Part shown: one piece after another, positions 1 through 13,381 of the stretch | How the letters are laid out: each line of letters starts with the position of its first letter | How positions within the stretch are numbered: the first letter of the stretch is position 1 | NCBI GenBank assembly: GCA_000467715.1 | Contig: AJFK01000064.1 | Coordinates: forward strand, 44,178-108,177 | Direction: 5' to 3' | DNA length: 64,000 bases | From: Hysterium pulicare CBS 123377 | Lineage: Eukaryota > Ascomycota > Dothideomycetes > Hysteriales > Hysteriaceae | Notes under the pieces: generated by a model | Told to the model about the DNA's origin: nothing | Databases searched by the model: none | Seen by the model: the letters and a program-made list of their open reading frames with translations, nothing else | Program-made: the position numbers and the translations under genes

Positions 1-226
1 ATGATGAAAGGCGGACAGTGACGGGAATTGTCGGAGTTAGAGCCCGAATAGTGCCAAGACTTTCTGTTGCTGACAAGGGGATTAAATACGATACGCGAAT
101 AAAGAAAACGGTGTCCCAAGTGGCCCCGAAGCGCATACCAAATAATCCCCACCAACACAACATCCCCTAACCCTTACCCTTCCCTTCTCCCTCCACCGTT
201 CATTTTTTCTTTCCGAGTCTGTCAAA

Positions 227-1962
227 ATGGCCTTGGCAACGAAGACACAGTCGCAAAATATCTTCTCGAGATTGAAGGCAAAGCCAGCAAATAAAGTCAG
301 TGCATACATTCCCCACCGCCGTAATGCGAGGAGCGAGCGAGGGCTAATGGCGGGTATAGATATGTTTTGACTGCGGCGCAAAGAATCCAACATGGTCCTC
401 GGTGCCATTCGGTATCTACCTATGTCTGGACTGCTCGGCGAACCACCGTAATATGGGCGTGCACATCTCGTTCGTACGGTCGACGAATCTGGATAGTAAG
501 GGATACATATTGTTGAGGTTCGACGCAGGAGCTGATATGAATACGTAGTTTGGCAATGGGATCAGCTCCGGATAATGAAAGTCGGCGGAAACGAATCCGC
601 CACGAAGTACTTTCAGACTCACGGCGGTTCTGCTGCACTGGCTAGCAAAGATCCAAAGACGAAGTATACCTCGAATGCTGCCACGAAATATAAGGAGGAG
701 TTGACTAGGAGATGTGCGGCGGATGCCGGACAGTACGCTTTTCCCTGCTCACATTCTTGCGGAGATTCCGCCGACTCATACGATCTTTTCTAACCGTAAT
801 AGATTTCCAAATGAAGTCGTAATCACAGACGCCGTCGACAGCCCTTCCGGCGACGGCACTAGCACTCCTGCTGAGAACGAAGATGACTTTTTCTCTTCTT
901 GGGACAAACCCACCATCAAGCGTCCCTCGAACCCACCCTCTCGCACTGGCACTCCGGCCAGCGGCACTCGAACCGCCTCACCCTTCCTTAATGCCCCCGC
1001 CAACGGCAATGGCACCAACCGCCCCAAATCTCCCCTTTCCGCAGCCGCAGATGGTACCCCGACAAGTCCAGGTGCCGTTCCCGCCATTCGTACAACCTCA
1101 TCCAACGCAATCCGCAAATCCGCAACAGGCGCCGGCCCCCGCAAAGCCAACATCCTCGGCGCAAAGAAAACCAAACTCGGTGCCAAAAAAGTAGCACCCA
1201 CAGACGGAGGTCTCGACTTCGAAGAAGCAGAACGCAAAGCAAGGGAAGAGGCCGAAAGAATCGAGAAATTAGGCTATGACCCTGACGCCGAGGCCGCTGA
1301 AGCAGCGGCCTCGAAGGCGAAGTCCGCAACAGTCGAAACCCCAGGGATTGTATCCCCAACTCCGGTCAGCCCTCGTGGCGGCTTCGGCGCAACAAAGCAG
1401 GAGCGCAGTAGTCAGGAGATGGAGAGGCTGGGTATGGGAATGGGACGGCTTGGATTCGGACAGGTGGGGTCTGCGAAGCCGGCAGCGAAGGCGGCACCTA
1501 AGAAGATGGGTGGATTTGGGAGCACGAGTAAAGCTTCAGGTATGTTTAGACATTATTTCTTCCTTCCGTACCTTATACGAACCCCTTATACTTTGTAACA
1601 ATATTAATTTGAGGCCCCTAGATGATTCCGAAAAATACGCCCGCGACAAATTCGGAACCCAAAAGTCCATCTCTTCAGACGAGTTCTTCGGCCGCAACGC
1701 CTATGATCCCGCTGCCTCGTCCGCCGCAAAGGAGAGACTTTCTGGCTTCGAAGGCGCTACCGCTATCTCTTCGAATGCTTACTTTGGCCGTCCGGAGGAT
1801 GATATCCCTGAGGACGATTATGGAGACTTGGAAGGTGCAGCTAAGGATTTTGTTAGGAAGTTCGGTGTCACAGCTGGTGATGATTTAGAAAATTTGACGA
1901 ATCTGCTTGGGGAGGGCGCTACTCGGCTGCAGGGAGCTATTAGGAATTATTTGAACAGTTAA
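227..1962 (+). CDS. GLO3: ArfGAP Glo3, COPI-vesicle GTPase-activating protein
   Basis: GTPase-activating protein for Arf1 acting in COPI retrograde Golgi-to-ER traffic. I read five exons (227-295, 360-495, 549-732, 803-1539, 1622-1962), giving 488 residues, and every junction keeps frame with GT-AG borders. The ArfGAP zinc finger is complete: Cys25 and Cys28, then Cys45 and Cys48 with the family spacing CX2CX16CX2C, followed by the [13 protein letters not shown] stretch carrying the catalytic arginine region. The middle (about residues 130-370) is low-complexity and rich in Ser, Pro, Ala and Lys. The C-terminus contains the FVRKFG...[12 protein letters not shown] segment resembling the Glo3 regulatory motif, which separates it from Gcs1- and Age-type ArfGAPs. 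The start is the first ATG that reads into the finger. It is convergent with the cystathionine beta-lyase gene. Family assignment is confident; the function is inferred from the family. Confidence 0.9.
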
Positions 1963-2535
1963 GAGGCTGCTGAGGGGAAATCTATTCAGGGGCTTAGGTG
2001 AAAAGCTGCATGAATCAATGAGGCTGTACGGCTTGCGGAGAGTAGGCGCATTAGGATTCGGCGGCTTGTTGACGGAGTTTGAATTCTGCGTGAGTGGATC
2101 AGTGGATGCAGCGGGGCCCATAATGACGAAGCGTACGGAAAGAGTATACTAGAATCTGGTTATTCATAGGTTAGGGTTTGGGTTCATTACTCAAAGCATT
2201 AGTATGATAGAAAGCAACGATATGAAAGTTTAAGAATTTCCATTGCATGTTGTTTTGCCTAAGAAAATGTTGGGCATCTAGTGCTTTTTGATGGAACTCC
2301 ATGACCTCCTTCTGCATGGTCATCTAAATGGTAAGCCTCATTGGCCTCAATGAGGGTCTTGAATGGTAACACCCTCGTCCAAACACCATTTTTGATTTAA
2401 AGAGATCCAGAACGAAAAAAAGATACCACGTTACTAAGCCGAGTTGGATCGAACGTAGCAGAGGTGGCTGAAAACCATGCCTTTACCATCTAACCCTTTT
2501 CCTTTGGTTGATGAGTCCATATACGCTCTTGATAT
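1963..2535. other. Convergent 3' intergenic region
   Basis: This stretch lies between the stops of GLO3 (+) and cystathionine beta-lyase (-), so it should hold two 3' UTRs. I see no gene. A tRNA-like patch near 2435-2510 was examined and rejected. Confidence 0.6.
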
Positions 2536-4092
2536 CTAGGATGATGCAGATGCGGCTCCAGAGCTTTCCGCTTCACTCTCTCCACCAACAATGTGCTTTT
2601 CGGCTCCTAAAGCACGGAACCCGTCAACCGAAACAGTTACTGCGCCGGCTTGTACAAGCTGAAAAAAACATGTCAGCACTAATCGGCAAGTTATCATACG
2701 AAATCATGGTACTCACAGCCCTGCTCAAATCATCAATCAAATCCTCCGGATCCTCAATTCCTACGCACAGCCTGATAATGTCCTCGGGCATCTGTCTCTC
2801 AGCCCTCGTCTTCGCATCAATACTTGCATGGCTCATCCTGCATGGCATGCTGATCAGACTGTTCACGCATCCAAAGCTCACACTAATTGCCCAGAGTCTC
2901 GCACTTTCAACAATTCTCTCGCTAACATCCACGTTCCCGGTTTGAAAGGACAGAACGGCGCCGGCGCCCCGTGCCATGCTCCAGTGCAAATCATATTGCG
3001 GGTGTGACTTGAGGCCAGGATAGCGTACGCGGAAACCGTGCGATTCGAGGAATGTGGCTATCCTCATAGCGTTGGCTTGTTGCTTTTCCATGCGGACGCT
3101 CAGGGTTTTGATGCCCCGAAGGAGAAGCCAGGAGTCAAATGGTGAGAGACCGCACCCCGAGGCGTTGATCGTGAAATACAGCTTTTCGCCCAAAGCGGAG
3201 TCGTTAACAGCAATAACACCGGCCATAAGGTCGTGATGGCCTGAGAGATATTTGGTCCCAGATTCGTAGACAATGTCAGCGCCGAGGTCAAGTGGGTTTT
3301 GGAGCATAGGAGACAGCATCGTGTTGTCCACTGCTACTATGGCAGAAGAATTTGCGGCATGAACGACTGAGGCAATTGAAGGGATATCGACGATTTTGAT
3401 GAGGGGGTTTGTAGGCGTCTCGAGGAGCACCATAGCGGTCTTATTGTTCACAACCTTGCGGACGGACTCTGGGTCTGTGGTATCTACGTGATGCACGATG
3501 ATGCCACCATTAGTGGAGAGGTATTTCAATAAGCGGTTAGTTCCACCGTAGAGGTCATCTCCAGTTATTACTTCGTCCTCTGGGCGTAGCAGGCGGGTTA
3601 TTACATCCAAAGCGCCCATGCCTGAGGAGACGACGAGGGCTCGGTCTGCATTCATGATCTTGGCCAGGTGCCTTTCGAGGTGGGTGCGTGTTGGGTTTCC
3701 GGAGCGTGTATAGTCATATTCTTCGCCGCCTCCTGTTGCGGAGTTTTGCTTGAAAGTTGCAGACTGTAGAAAGTAGATCAGCAATGTTCGAACGGAAGAG
3801 AAGATACGGGAGTGCTTCGGGGTAGCCAACGGTGTCGGAGCATCTTAGGTAGGAATTTAAAAGATATTCATACTTGGTAAATTGGCACACTGCTGGCGTT
3901 ATACTGGTCAGTACTTTCGGTATAGACCAGCTCAGTCGCCAAAGCGTATTTCCGGCCATTCCGAGGGGTAGAGGGAGCAGGTGAAGGAGGCAGATCATGA
4001 CCGTCAATGTCCTGCGTCCTGAAAGCCTTCCCTAACCCATTGAGCTTTCCTTTGGAGCTCTCCGGGCCTGGAGATGAAGAACCAGATGACAT
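2536..4092 (-). CDS. STR3: Cystathionine beta-lyase (PLP, methionine biosynthesis)
   Basis: PLP enzyme that cleaves cystathionine to homocysteine, pyruvate and ammonia in the transsulfuration route to methionine. Three exons on the minus strand (4092-3874, 3763-2717, 2658-2536) give 462 residues. The PLP lysine sits in the ESGTKYLSGH motif (about Lys244), and the Cys/Met metabolism signature is clear in the segment before it (SGMGALDV, DDLYGGTNRL, LLETPTNP, VDNTMLSP). The first exon is a Ser/Pro-rich leader of about 55 residues followed by ALATELVYTES, as is usual for fungal homologues. The short last exon supplies the end of the catalytic domain and an acidic/serine tail. Cystathionine gamma-lyase or gamma-synthase are the alternatives; overall resemblance favours beta-lyase (yeast Str3, Neurospora met-2 type). 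The upstream neighbour is co-oriented, with a 0.6 kb gap for the promoter. Confidence 0.88.
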
Positions 4093-4693
4093 GGTCGTCG
4101 TGATTTGTGGAGGCGTCAGAGGTCCGGTCGCGGGGCAAACTTTCTTTGTGTCGAGGAATTGGCAGAGTAGAGTTACGACTGGCAGTATTTACAGGCCAGG
4201 CGAGGGTATCAAGTAGAAATATAGGGTCGAGGAGCGTAGAAGAGAGAAGGTCATTCGTGATGGATGGTTGAAATGCAGGTACTGTCAGTTGGCTGGAAGA
4301 GTTCGGCGTGGGGAGGGCCCCATTTGCGCCTGGAGTCACCGCTGGAATTGCACCATCGACGGCGGAGTCTGATTCGGCTGATGCAAGTGCCGGCCTGTCT
4401 CCGAATTCGCTCTCCGTTTTCACCACCAATATATCACAACGAGTTATCATGCATTCATTGTTGCATTCTTCACAGCTACCAAAGATGAGGGTATTGAAGA
4501 GTAATTACAGTCATAGCAGCAATGATGCTGTTCCAAATCGTCCGTCCTCGCTTCCTAGACGCCCGCTGATGTGATCCCATTGTTCCCGGAATGTCGCGGC
4601 CAACCAAGACAGATTCATGAATCATCCCAAAATGTAAATAACAAGCAGAATACAAAGGGAGAAGAGACAATCCTGGTCGCCCAGGCATCCCAT
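4093..4693. other. Promoter region of cystathionine beta-lyase; no gene seen
   Basis: This lies between the start of the lyase gene and the stop of the co-oriented DUF2415 gene, so it should contain the lyase promoter and the 3' UTR of the upstream gene. An open frame on the minus strand (4450-4004) overlaps the lyase start in another frame and has no recognisable domain; I treat it as chance. Confidence 0.5.
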
Positions 4694-6867
4694 CTACCTT
4701 GGAACAACGGCTGGGAAACCCTTCCGCTCGTGCAAATTCATGTTGAACTCAAAGATACCCTCTTCCGTACCGCAATACAATTTGCGTCCATCCTGGCTCA
4801 TTGCAAGGCCAGCAGTTCTGGTGCCGTTTGCGGGATCATGGTTTCGAGCCGACCTTCGGTACAACGTTGCTTCATAGGCGCCAACCCCAGGTGGTTGCGT
4901 TTCGCGGCGGACTCTCTCTCGCGGCTGTGCCAGTTGCCGTAAACGTGTCATCGAAGCTCGAGACGACTCTGGCATTGGACTACGCGCCAAAGCCGCCTCA
5001 ATGGTTCTCCACGGATCGTTGAGTGATGATTCAGCTTGCTCAGCTCGTCGGGCATGTGGAGGAATCGGATTTGGCGAACGGGTTGTGGCAGCGCTAGAGA
5101 TGTTGTTCCCGTTCGCAGTGTTTTCTGTGTTGTTACTCGATCCATCACTAGAGAGCACCACAGAGGGCTGTCGACGTGGCAGGAATGGTTGTCTGTCTAG
5201 GTCTTGATTTCGTTCCCTAAGAAAATCTCTTAATGAGCTTGCTGGTGGCGCTGCGGTCGTATTGCTACTCCGTTCACTACTACGGAGGCTCGGGAGGAAA
5301 TCCATGGCTGCAATGCCATACCGTCTAGTGTCAGTCGATCCTAGTGGGTTGTAGTTGATACTACGAGGGGTTGCACCTCGTTCACGTGCCTCTTCCCGTT
5401 GACGTGTTGTTCGCAGAGCCTCAAGAATTTGCCGTTCATGTGCTGTCAGTCCAAGTGGATCGTTGTCTGATTCAACAACTCCAAGTTGTCGATGTAGTCT
5501 CCGTCGTTCTGCAGAAGCCTCTATGTAATCAGTCGCAAAATTGACTGCGGCAGCATTGCCTTCTGAGTCCAATGCGCGACGATACCTGCGGATGAAATCT
5601 GCCTCCTGGTTTGGTTCTGGTACCTCGGGACTAAGCTCGAATTCAAAGTCCGCTATCTCGACTTTCTCGAGGTTATCTTCTTTAGGGTTTAAAGTCAAGA
5701 TTTGTTTGACCTTGAGTCCAGATCGGATATCCGCAACGCATACCTTTGCTTGGTCCTCACTCCAGATCAAGAAGTCCCAAGGAGTAGGGGAAAAGAGCAT
5801 GGTACGCACAGAACCGGGCCCTACGATGACATCAGGCCGAGAAGATTTGATTATTTGGACAATTGCATCTTCTGCCCACTCGCAGGATCTTAGCAGCTCT
5901 ACATCAAGAACTGTTATATACCCACACTCGGAACCCACAGCGCACAGACTAGCGGAAGGTGACCAGGCGGTCGTAAAATATCCTTCGATTGCAGAGCCGG
6001 GAGGAACGTAGAGTTGGACATCGGCAAAAAGTAGCCAATCGGATGGCATAGATTGGACTCTGCCTTCGGGGGTCTTCATCATACTAGGCTTTTGTTTCTG
6101 CACTCTTTCGAAGAAGAACGCTTGTTGGTGATCGCCGACCGCTACTAATAATTGCCCATCCGGAGATACGGTGGCGTGATTCATCGCGAACGGCAGATCC
6201 AGAACAGTGACTTCCAAATCTCGTGTTAGGGAGTAAATACGAACAGTCTTGTCATTGTTTGTAAGAACAGCCACGACCTCATCCTCACCGTCTCCTTCGC
6301 CATCGAACTTGTGGATTGATATTGAGTTGACGATATCTTCCCCGATCCTGTCTAGTTTGACACGGTGTGCTGAGCCTAAGAGCGGGGGGCGTGGTAATGT
6401 TGTCCGACTTGAAAGATCAAGGGGTAACAAGGCATCAACGTCGGTCGGGTTCGCTGGAGGGAAGCCTTCCACTTTAATGGCCGCGAAATTGCCATCTTCC
6501 GCTCCTCCTACGCACACCCAACCATATCCGGAAGCAGTGCATCGCGCTTCGAATGGTAGAGTGGTGACATGTGCTTGTATTTTCGTCGCGCTGTTTAAAC
6601 AATAAACATTTGGCCCGCCGGCGTAGTATAGGAGATCCGGCTCGGGTGAACTGATGAAATGCCGTAGTTGATAGTGACTAAGATTGGGTCAATATATGGT
6701 CGAGAGAAGCATTGAGCATAGTACTCACGCGATGGGGATCGAAAGCGGGTAGTAGGTCTTCGAGGGCAGGACAAATGACTCGGTTTCTCGACTTCTAGAC
6801 GCGGTCAGATTCCACTGCAAGGAAGCACTTGGTCAGGCAAAACATACAGAAAGTCATCGACTGCCAT
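4694..6867 (-). CDS. DUF2415 WD40-like protein
   Basis: Fungal protein of unknown molecular role with WD40-type repeats. Exons 6867-6848, 6794-6729 and 6677-4694 give 689 residues. Exon 1 is only 20 nt (MAVDDFL...), and the chosen introns keep frame. The DUF2415 core is visible as LFSPTPWDFLIWSEDQ followed by AKVCVADIRSG. Before it come beta-propeller-like segments (KTVRIYSLTRDLEVTVLDLP; HATVSPDGQLLVAVGDHQ). The C-terminal half is a long Ser/Arg/Asn-rich linker (about residues 390-620) ending in a last blade-like piece containing AGLAMSQDGRKLYCGTEEG. No catalytic motif is seen, so a scaffold role is likely but unproven. It shares a 0.7 kb divergent promoter region with SSC1. The domain call is confident; the exact N-terminus is moderately so. 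Confidence 0.78.
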
Positions 6868-7564
6868 TCTGAAAGATCAGGTCGGTGGGTGCAGCATGAC
6901 CTGGGAGATACGAGGAAGGAGGGGTGCTATGGGTACAGTTGCATGAGAGGCGATCGAAGATATACGTCACAAAGGCGAGTCGAAGAGAGCCGTGAGGAAC
7001 ACCAAGCCGAGTAAAGGGAAGGCAAAAGAGGCTCTTGCAGTAAGTAGACTTATGGAAGCAAAGCCCTGATGAGACGTTCTAGACGTTGGGGAAAGACTTT
7101 GTGCTTAGGGCTTTGTGCTATCCTTCCAAACGTGAGGAATGCTTCACTGCCTTTGCAACTCCGCGCGCCTGAGACGTTGGAGGCCACGTGAGCCGCGGGA
7201 TGAGTGAGAAATGCGCTGCACTTGCCAGCGCACAGCATTGGAGACTCGCGCATGTATCTAAATCAGTACAGAGTGAACTCTAGACGCACTCGCCTTTGGT
7301 CGAAGTCAATTTAAACCCTCAATTCTGTGTCCCGACTTCTTAGCATTGAAGTTCGGAGGTGGTCGGCATCTATTCGGCATCGGAATCTTCCGCCCTGGCC
7401 AAAGCCCCTAAAATTTGAAAGTTTCTCTGCCATCATCATTTCTCGAAGCTTCGCGCAACTCATCTATTCATCAACAATCTCTCCCACCACCCTCACTACC
7501 AATCTTCCATTTCTTGTTGCTTTGATTCTTGTTCAGCAGCATCTGTTGTAATATACCCTACACC
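6868..7564. promoter_or_regulatory. Divergent promoter between DUF2415 gene and SSC1
   Basis: About 700 bp separate the two divergent starts. It holds a CACGTG hexamer at 7195-7200 and heat-shock-type repeats close to SSC1 (listed separately). No gene is supported here. Confidence 0.6.
7440..7452 (+). promoter_or_regulatory. Perfect three-unit heat-shock element upstream of SSC1
   Basis: The bases read TTC-tc-GAA-gc-TTC, an exact nTTCnnGAAnnTTCn element, 113 bp before the SSC1 start. A second two-unit element, GAA-tc-TTC, lies at 7383-7390. This is the binding pattern of Hsf1-type factors, and the location fits heat induction of mitochondrial Hsp70. Binding itself is inferred. Confidence 0.7.
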
Positions 7565-9708
<2,144 letters not shown>

Positions 9709-11765
9709 AGACTTTGACACGTCGAAGCTTCGCAATCTTGTCTCTTCTCGCTCCCATTTTCCCGGCACAAAAGCAGGCGTCTGAGTTGCATTAACTGGTC
9801 TTGGGTTTTAGATTTTTCTCCTCTGTCCATTACCCCATTTTCTAATCCTACCTTGTATCCATAGCACTTTTCTTCGCCTCTCTAGCACTTGTCTTAGTAC
9901 CACTTACAAGATTCTCCTTTCTTGGCTATGTTTTTATTATGAAGCGAGGGGATGAGTGAGGAGTCTAGGTGGGAAGGTTGCCATCTTTTGGTCCTTTTGG
10001 TCGGAGACATCTAATGGATGTCGTTTTGTACAATAGTAGGCTAGGACTCAAGATGTAGTGTGAGATATCTCCCCTCTTATGGCGAGTTAATTACTATCCA
10101 ACTGTTTCGTTGTAGTGTACCTCAGTTTACTCTAACTACCTATAACAATGTAGTAAAGAAGAGGCAATTCTCGCATGGTGGAGGAGTCTCCTCCGGACGA
10201 ATGGCAGCTTTGTTCAGGGTGTTGTTGACCTGGCTTTGACATTGCAGATTCCAGGACGCAAGGACCCAGGGCCAGGGGACGAGGAAGGCTTGGTTTCGGC
10301 GTTTTACACAGGAGTCAGGGGCAAAGGAGTGTAGAGGTGGCGCTAAAAGATACGAGATTATATCGTTTTATGGTCAGCATGCATAAGATAGTTCGTCGAT
10401 ATGCTCATTCAAATATCGTCTATACTGAGAGCAACAGCCATTCTTTCATGGGCTGCATATTACATGAAGAGCAAAAGAACACTTATGATCTGACTCCACA
10501 CAACCGAACTAGACTTGTTGTAGCTCGACCAGATTCGCGTGAACAGATGACCTATCTCCAGTCGTTCATGGCTCTGTGTAAAGCCGAAGTTGAAAACAAC
10601 GGCCGAAACAGGACTAGCTTCCCTCTTCCGAGCTCTTCGGATGAACGCAAAGTTCTCATGTGTCGAACCTCACGCCATCAGCCCAGCGTGCCTCAACACC
10701 AACACGACCAGCCCTTGACCCGAACAGTCAAACTTCCAAGACGCTATATCGATTCACTTCTCCGACGTTTGAGGAAAACGCCGTGGACGTGTTCCCGCGC
10801 ATATACCGCCACTAGAGACGGCATGTTTTCAACTCCCAGCTTCACGAGCGGGGTCAAACAGTAGGCTTCCCGAGGAGGCCGAAGCCTATCAAAGAGAGAA
10901 ATGGATCAGGTGCTGGCCATGGACTCCTCACTTGTCCAAGAGCTGACGTGTGGGAATAACGGTCGAACACAGTGGGACCTAAGGCAAAGGACGTGGCTTT
11001 CCCCGCAAAGTGTCCCATCTTAGACGCAAGATCTCCCTCTAGCTTCCCCTTCCTCATCCCCAGTCTTCCCAGCTCCTCTTTCTTACGATCCACTCATCCC
11101 TCCAGCCCTCCTCTCTATCGTTTCTCCGCCACTCTCCGCCAATCCGGCTCTAAAGCAATTGTCCAATGGCTCTGGACATGACCTCATCACCGAACCAATC
11201 ATCTCTCTCCACCCTGACCATTTCTGGTCCACTGCTGAGGCTCCATGATATTCCCATGAGTCCGTCGGTCAAAGAACTGCCTTACTCTTCCTGACGATTC
11301 AACGTTCCAGCAGTTCTCACATTCCATCTAGGTAGTCCCGATCACGATCAAGCTGCTCACCTTGCCCCCGGCCAAGTCAAGGGAAACCTGATGCCTGTGG
11401 CCTTGTTTTGTACTAGTTCTTAGTGCTCCGAACCAGTAACCTTTACGCTCTTCCCGTCTTTGTGCTGCATGTGCAAGCTTATTACTCCTCGTCAGCAACC
11501 TCTTTGATCCACAATTGTACACGGTCGATGGTCTGAGCTGATCGGCCACCATGCTTGTTAGACCTGAATACCATTCACCCCTCCGTGCGGAGCCACTGTT
11601 CATTTATCGAGACTATTTGAATCACCCTACCATCCCCCATGTCCTCGGCCTTTACTTGATTACTTGACTTTTCTGCCCATTGACCTCATCTCTGTACCGA
11701 GCTTCGCCCAACTGTTCAGTAAACCTACACTCTTAGAGATACCTTCATCCATCTAGTCTTTCATC
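9709..11765. other. 2 kb intergenic region; no supported gene
   Basis: It holds the SSC1 3' UTR at its left and the promoter of the GPR1-family gene at its right. Open frames at 10337-10864 (+, no ATG at its edge) and 11603-11328 (-) have no recognisable domain or splice partners and are treated as chance. The last 700 bp are pyrimidine-rich, typical of a fungal promoter and leader. Confidence 0.5.
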
Positions 11766-13056
11766 ATGGCATCCGAGCCGAACAACTACTCTACAACTCA
11801 AAACAATGAGAACTTGACTGCACCACCGGCTCGACTCAACGGTGGCGGCCATGGCGCCCCTCTTGAGAAAGACTTCAGTCACAATGGTACTACCAAAGCT
11901 TATACCTGCTCAATTTTCTTCACTCACACAATACACCGTTCCTAGGCAATGGTTACAACGACAACGAGTACCTAGATCATCGACATGACTCTGGTGAGGC
12001 GCTGAGGAGGATCCGGACAGCTGGCAGCATTTCCATCTCTCCGGAGCTCTTTGAGAAAATCTATCTGTCACCACAAAACAGAGTGCATGGAGATTTGCGC
12101 AAAACATTCGGTAACCCCACACCACTGTATGTTTTTGCCTCGTTCATCAATTCTCGATTGGGCAAGACGCTAATTCTGTCCAGAGCTCTGATTGGATTCC
12201 TGATCAGCTTGAGTCCCCTCAGTTGTGATCTTATGGGATGGAGAGGTGCCGGTGGTAATGGAGCTGCCGGAACTGGAACATACTTCTTCTTCGGAGGGCT
12301 GTTGATGATTATAGGTGGCTTTGGCGAGGTATGTGGTTTTAGCTATTCCAACACTCAATCTCATAACCCCTCAAATGCAGATCAAGCCGAAGCTTACAAC
12401 CATGTAGTGGATAATCGGCAATACATTTCCCTTCGTCGTCTTCTCCAGCTTCGGCGCCTTCTGGCTAGGCTGGGCCGCAACACTACAACCCTTTTACAAC
12501 GCCTACGGAGCCTATTCAACCACCAGCGTACCCGCAGATGGTCTCAACACCGTCGGCTTCAGATCCAGCTTTGGTACGATCTCTCCCATTAGCCATTTTC
12601 CCTCCTCCCACCAGCTCACTAACACCATCCCCCAACAGCCTTCTTCTTCCTCGCCATGGCCATGATGTGTTTCGTCTACCTAATCTGCTCCCTACGCACC
12701 AACATCATCTTCTTCTTCATCTTCCTAACCCTCGTCATCGGCTTCAGCTGCCTCTCGGGCGCGTTCTGGCAACTCAATAACGGAAACACGATCCTTGCCG
12801 GTCGATTGCAGGTCACGGCGGGAGCGTCGACTTTCGTGACGTGCGCTATGGGTTGGTATCTTTGGGCGTCGATTATGCTTGCTGCGTTGGATTTTCCGTT
12901 CCAGATGCCTGGTGAGTGGGATTTTGCCTCTTTTGTCCTCTGGTTATCGTACTATGTATTGGCAGGGGACTAACGGTTTTGGTAGTTGGTGATCTGTCTG
13001 GATTGATCAAGGGTGCGAGTGATAGGGCCAGGAAGTCAGGGGATAGTGCCGTCTAG
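11766..13056 (+). CDS. GPR1/FUN34/YaaH family transporter (acetate/ammonium type)
   Basis: Six-helix plasma-membrane protein of the Ady2/Ato family, which carries acetate or is linked to ammonium export. Six exons (11766-11886, 11946-12126, 12184-12328, 12408-12573, 12639-12911, 12986-13056) give 318 residues, all junctions in frame. The family motif follows the soluble N-terminus: the NPTPLALIGF segment just before helix 1, a variant of the usual NPAPLGL. Further hydrophobic segments include FFFGGLLMIIGG, NTFPFVVFSSFGAFWLG, FFFLAMAMMCFVYLIC, IIFFFIFLTLVIGF and a last helix around FVTCAMGWYLWASIML. The soluble N-terminus (about 85 residues) is Asn/Gly-rich, as in fungal members. Substrate is not decided by sequence. 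It is convergent with the next gene, 325 bp between stops. Confidence 0.88.
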
Positions 13057-13381
13057 TAGGACTGAAGTGGCAGTGGTTAGTGTTGTTGTGTCTGTATATC
13101 CAGGAGCGCAATGTAGTAAAGAGACCGAGGCTGGGAAAATGTATGGGTAGGGGTGGCATCTATTGTTACGATGGGAACGAAATGCATGACAGATGAAAGT
13201 GTTCTCTAAGTATGGGAATTATTGACGAGGTATACCTGCGTCGCTTATCCAATTCGGTGGAAGTTGCAAAAAAGATTGTACATAGGGCAGCAACCATCTT
13301 ACAAACATGTTTATAATGAATCGAAAGATATAGTATTACAAGTCCCCTCTTTGAGATTACCAAAATCTTAAATATCACGCA
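13057..13381. other. Convergent 3' intergenic region
   Basis: Both flanking genes end here, so this is 3' UTR sequence. Nothing else is seen. Confidence 0.5.

Noticed and set aside
2430-2510. tRNA-like patch (minus strand), D-loop-like and GTTCGATCC-like pieces
   Set aside because: The acceptor ends do not pair, and neither the anticodon stem nor the T stem forms five proper pairs.
4004-4450. 148-residue frame overlapping the cystathionine beta-lyase start
   Set aside because: It overlaps the first exon of a certain gene in another frame and has no domain or splice partner.
10337-10864. 175-residue frame on the plus strand
   Set aside because: It does not begin with ATG, has chance-like composition and no domain.
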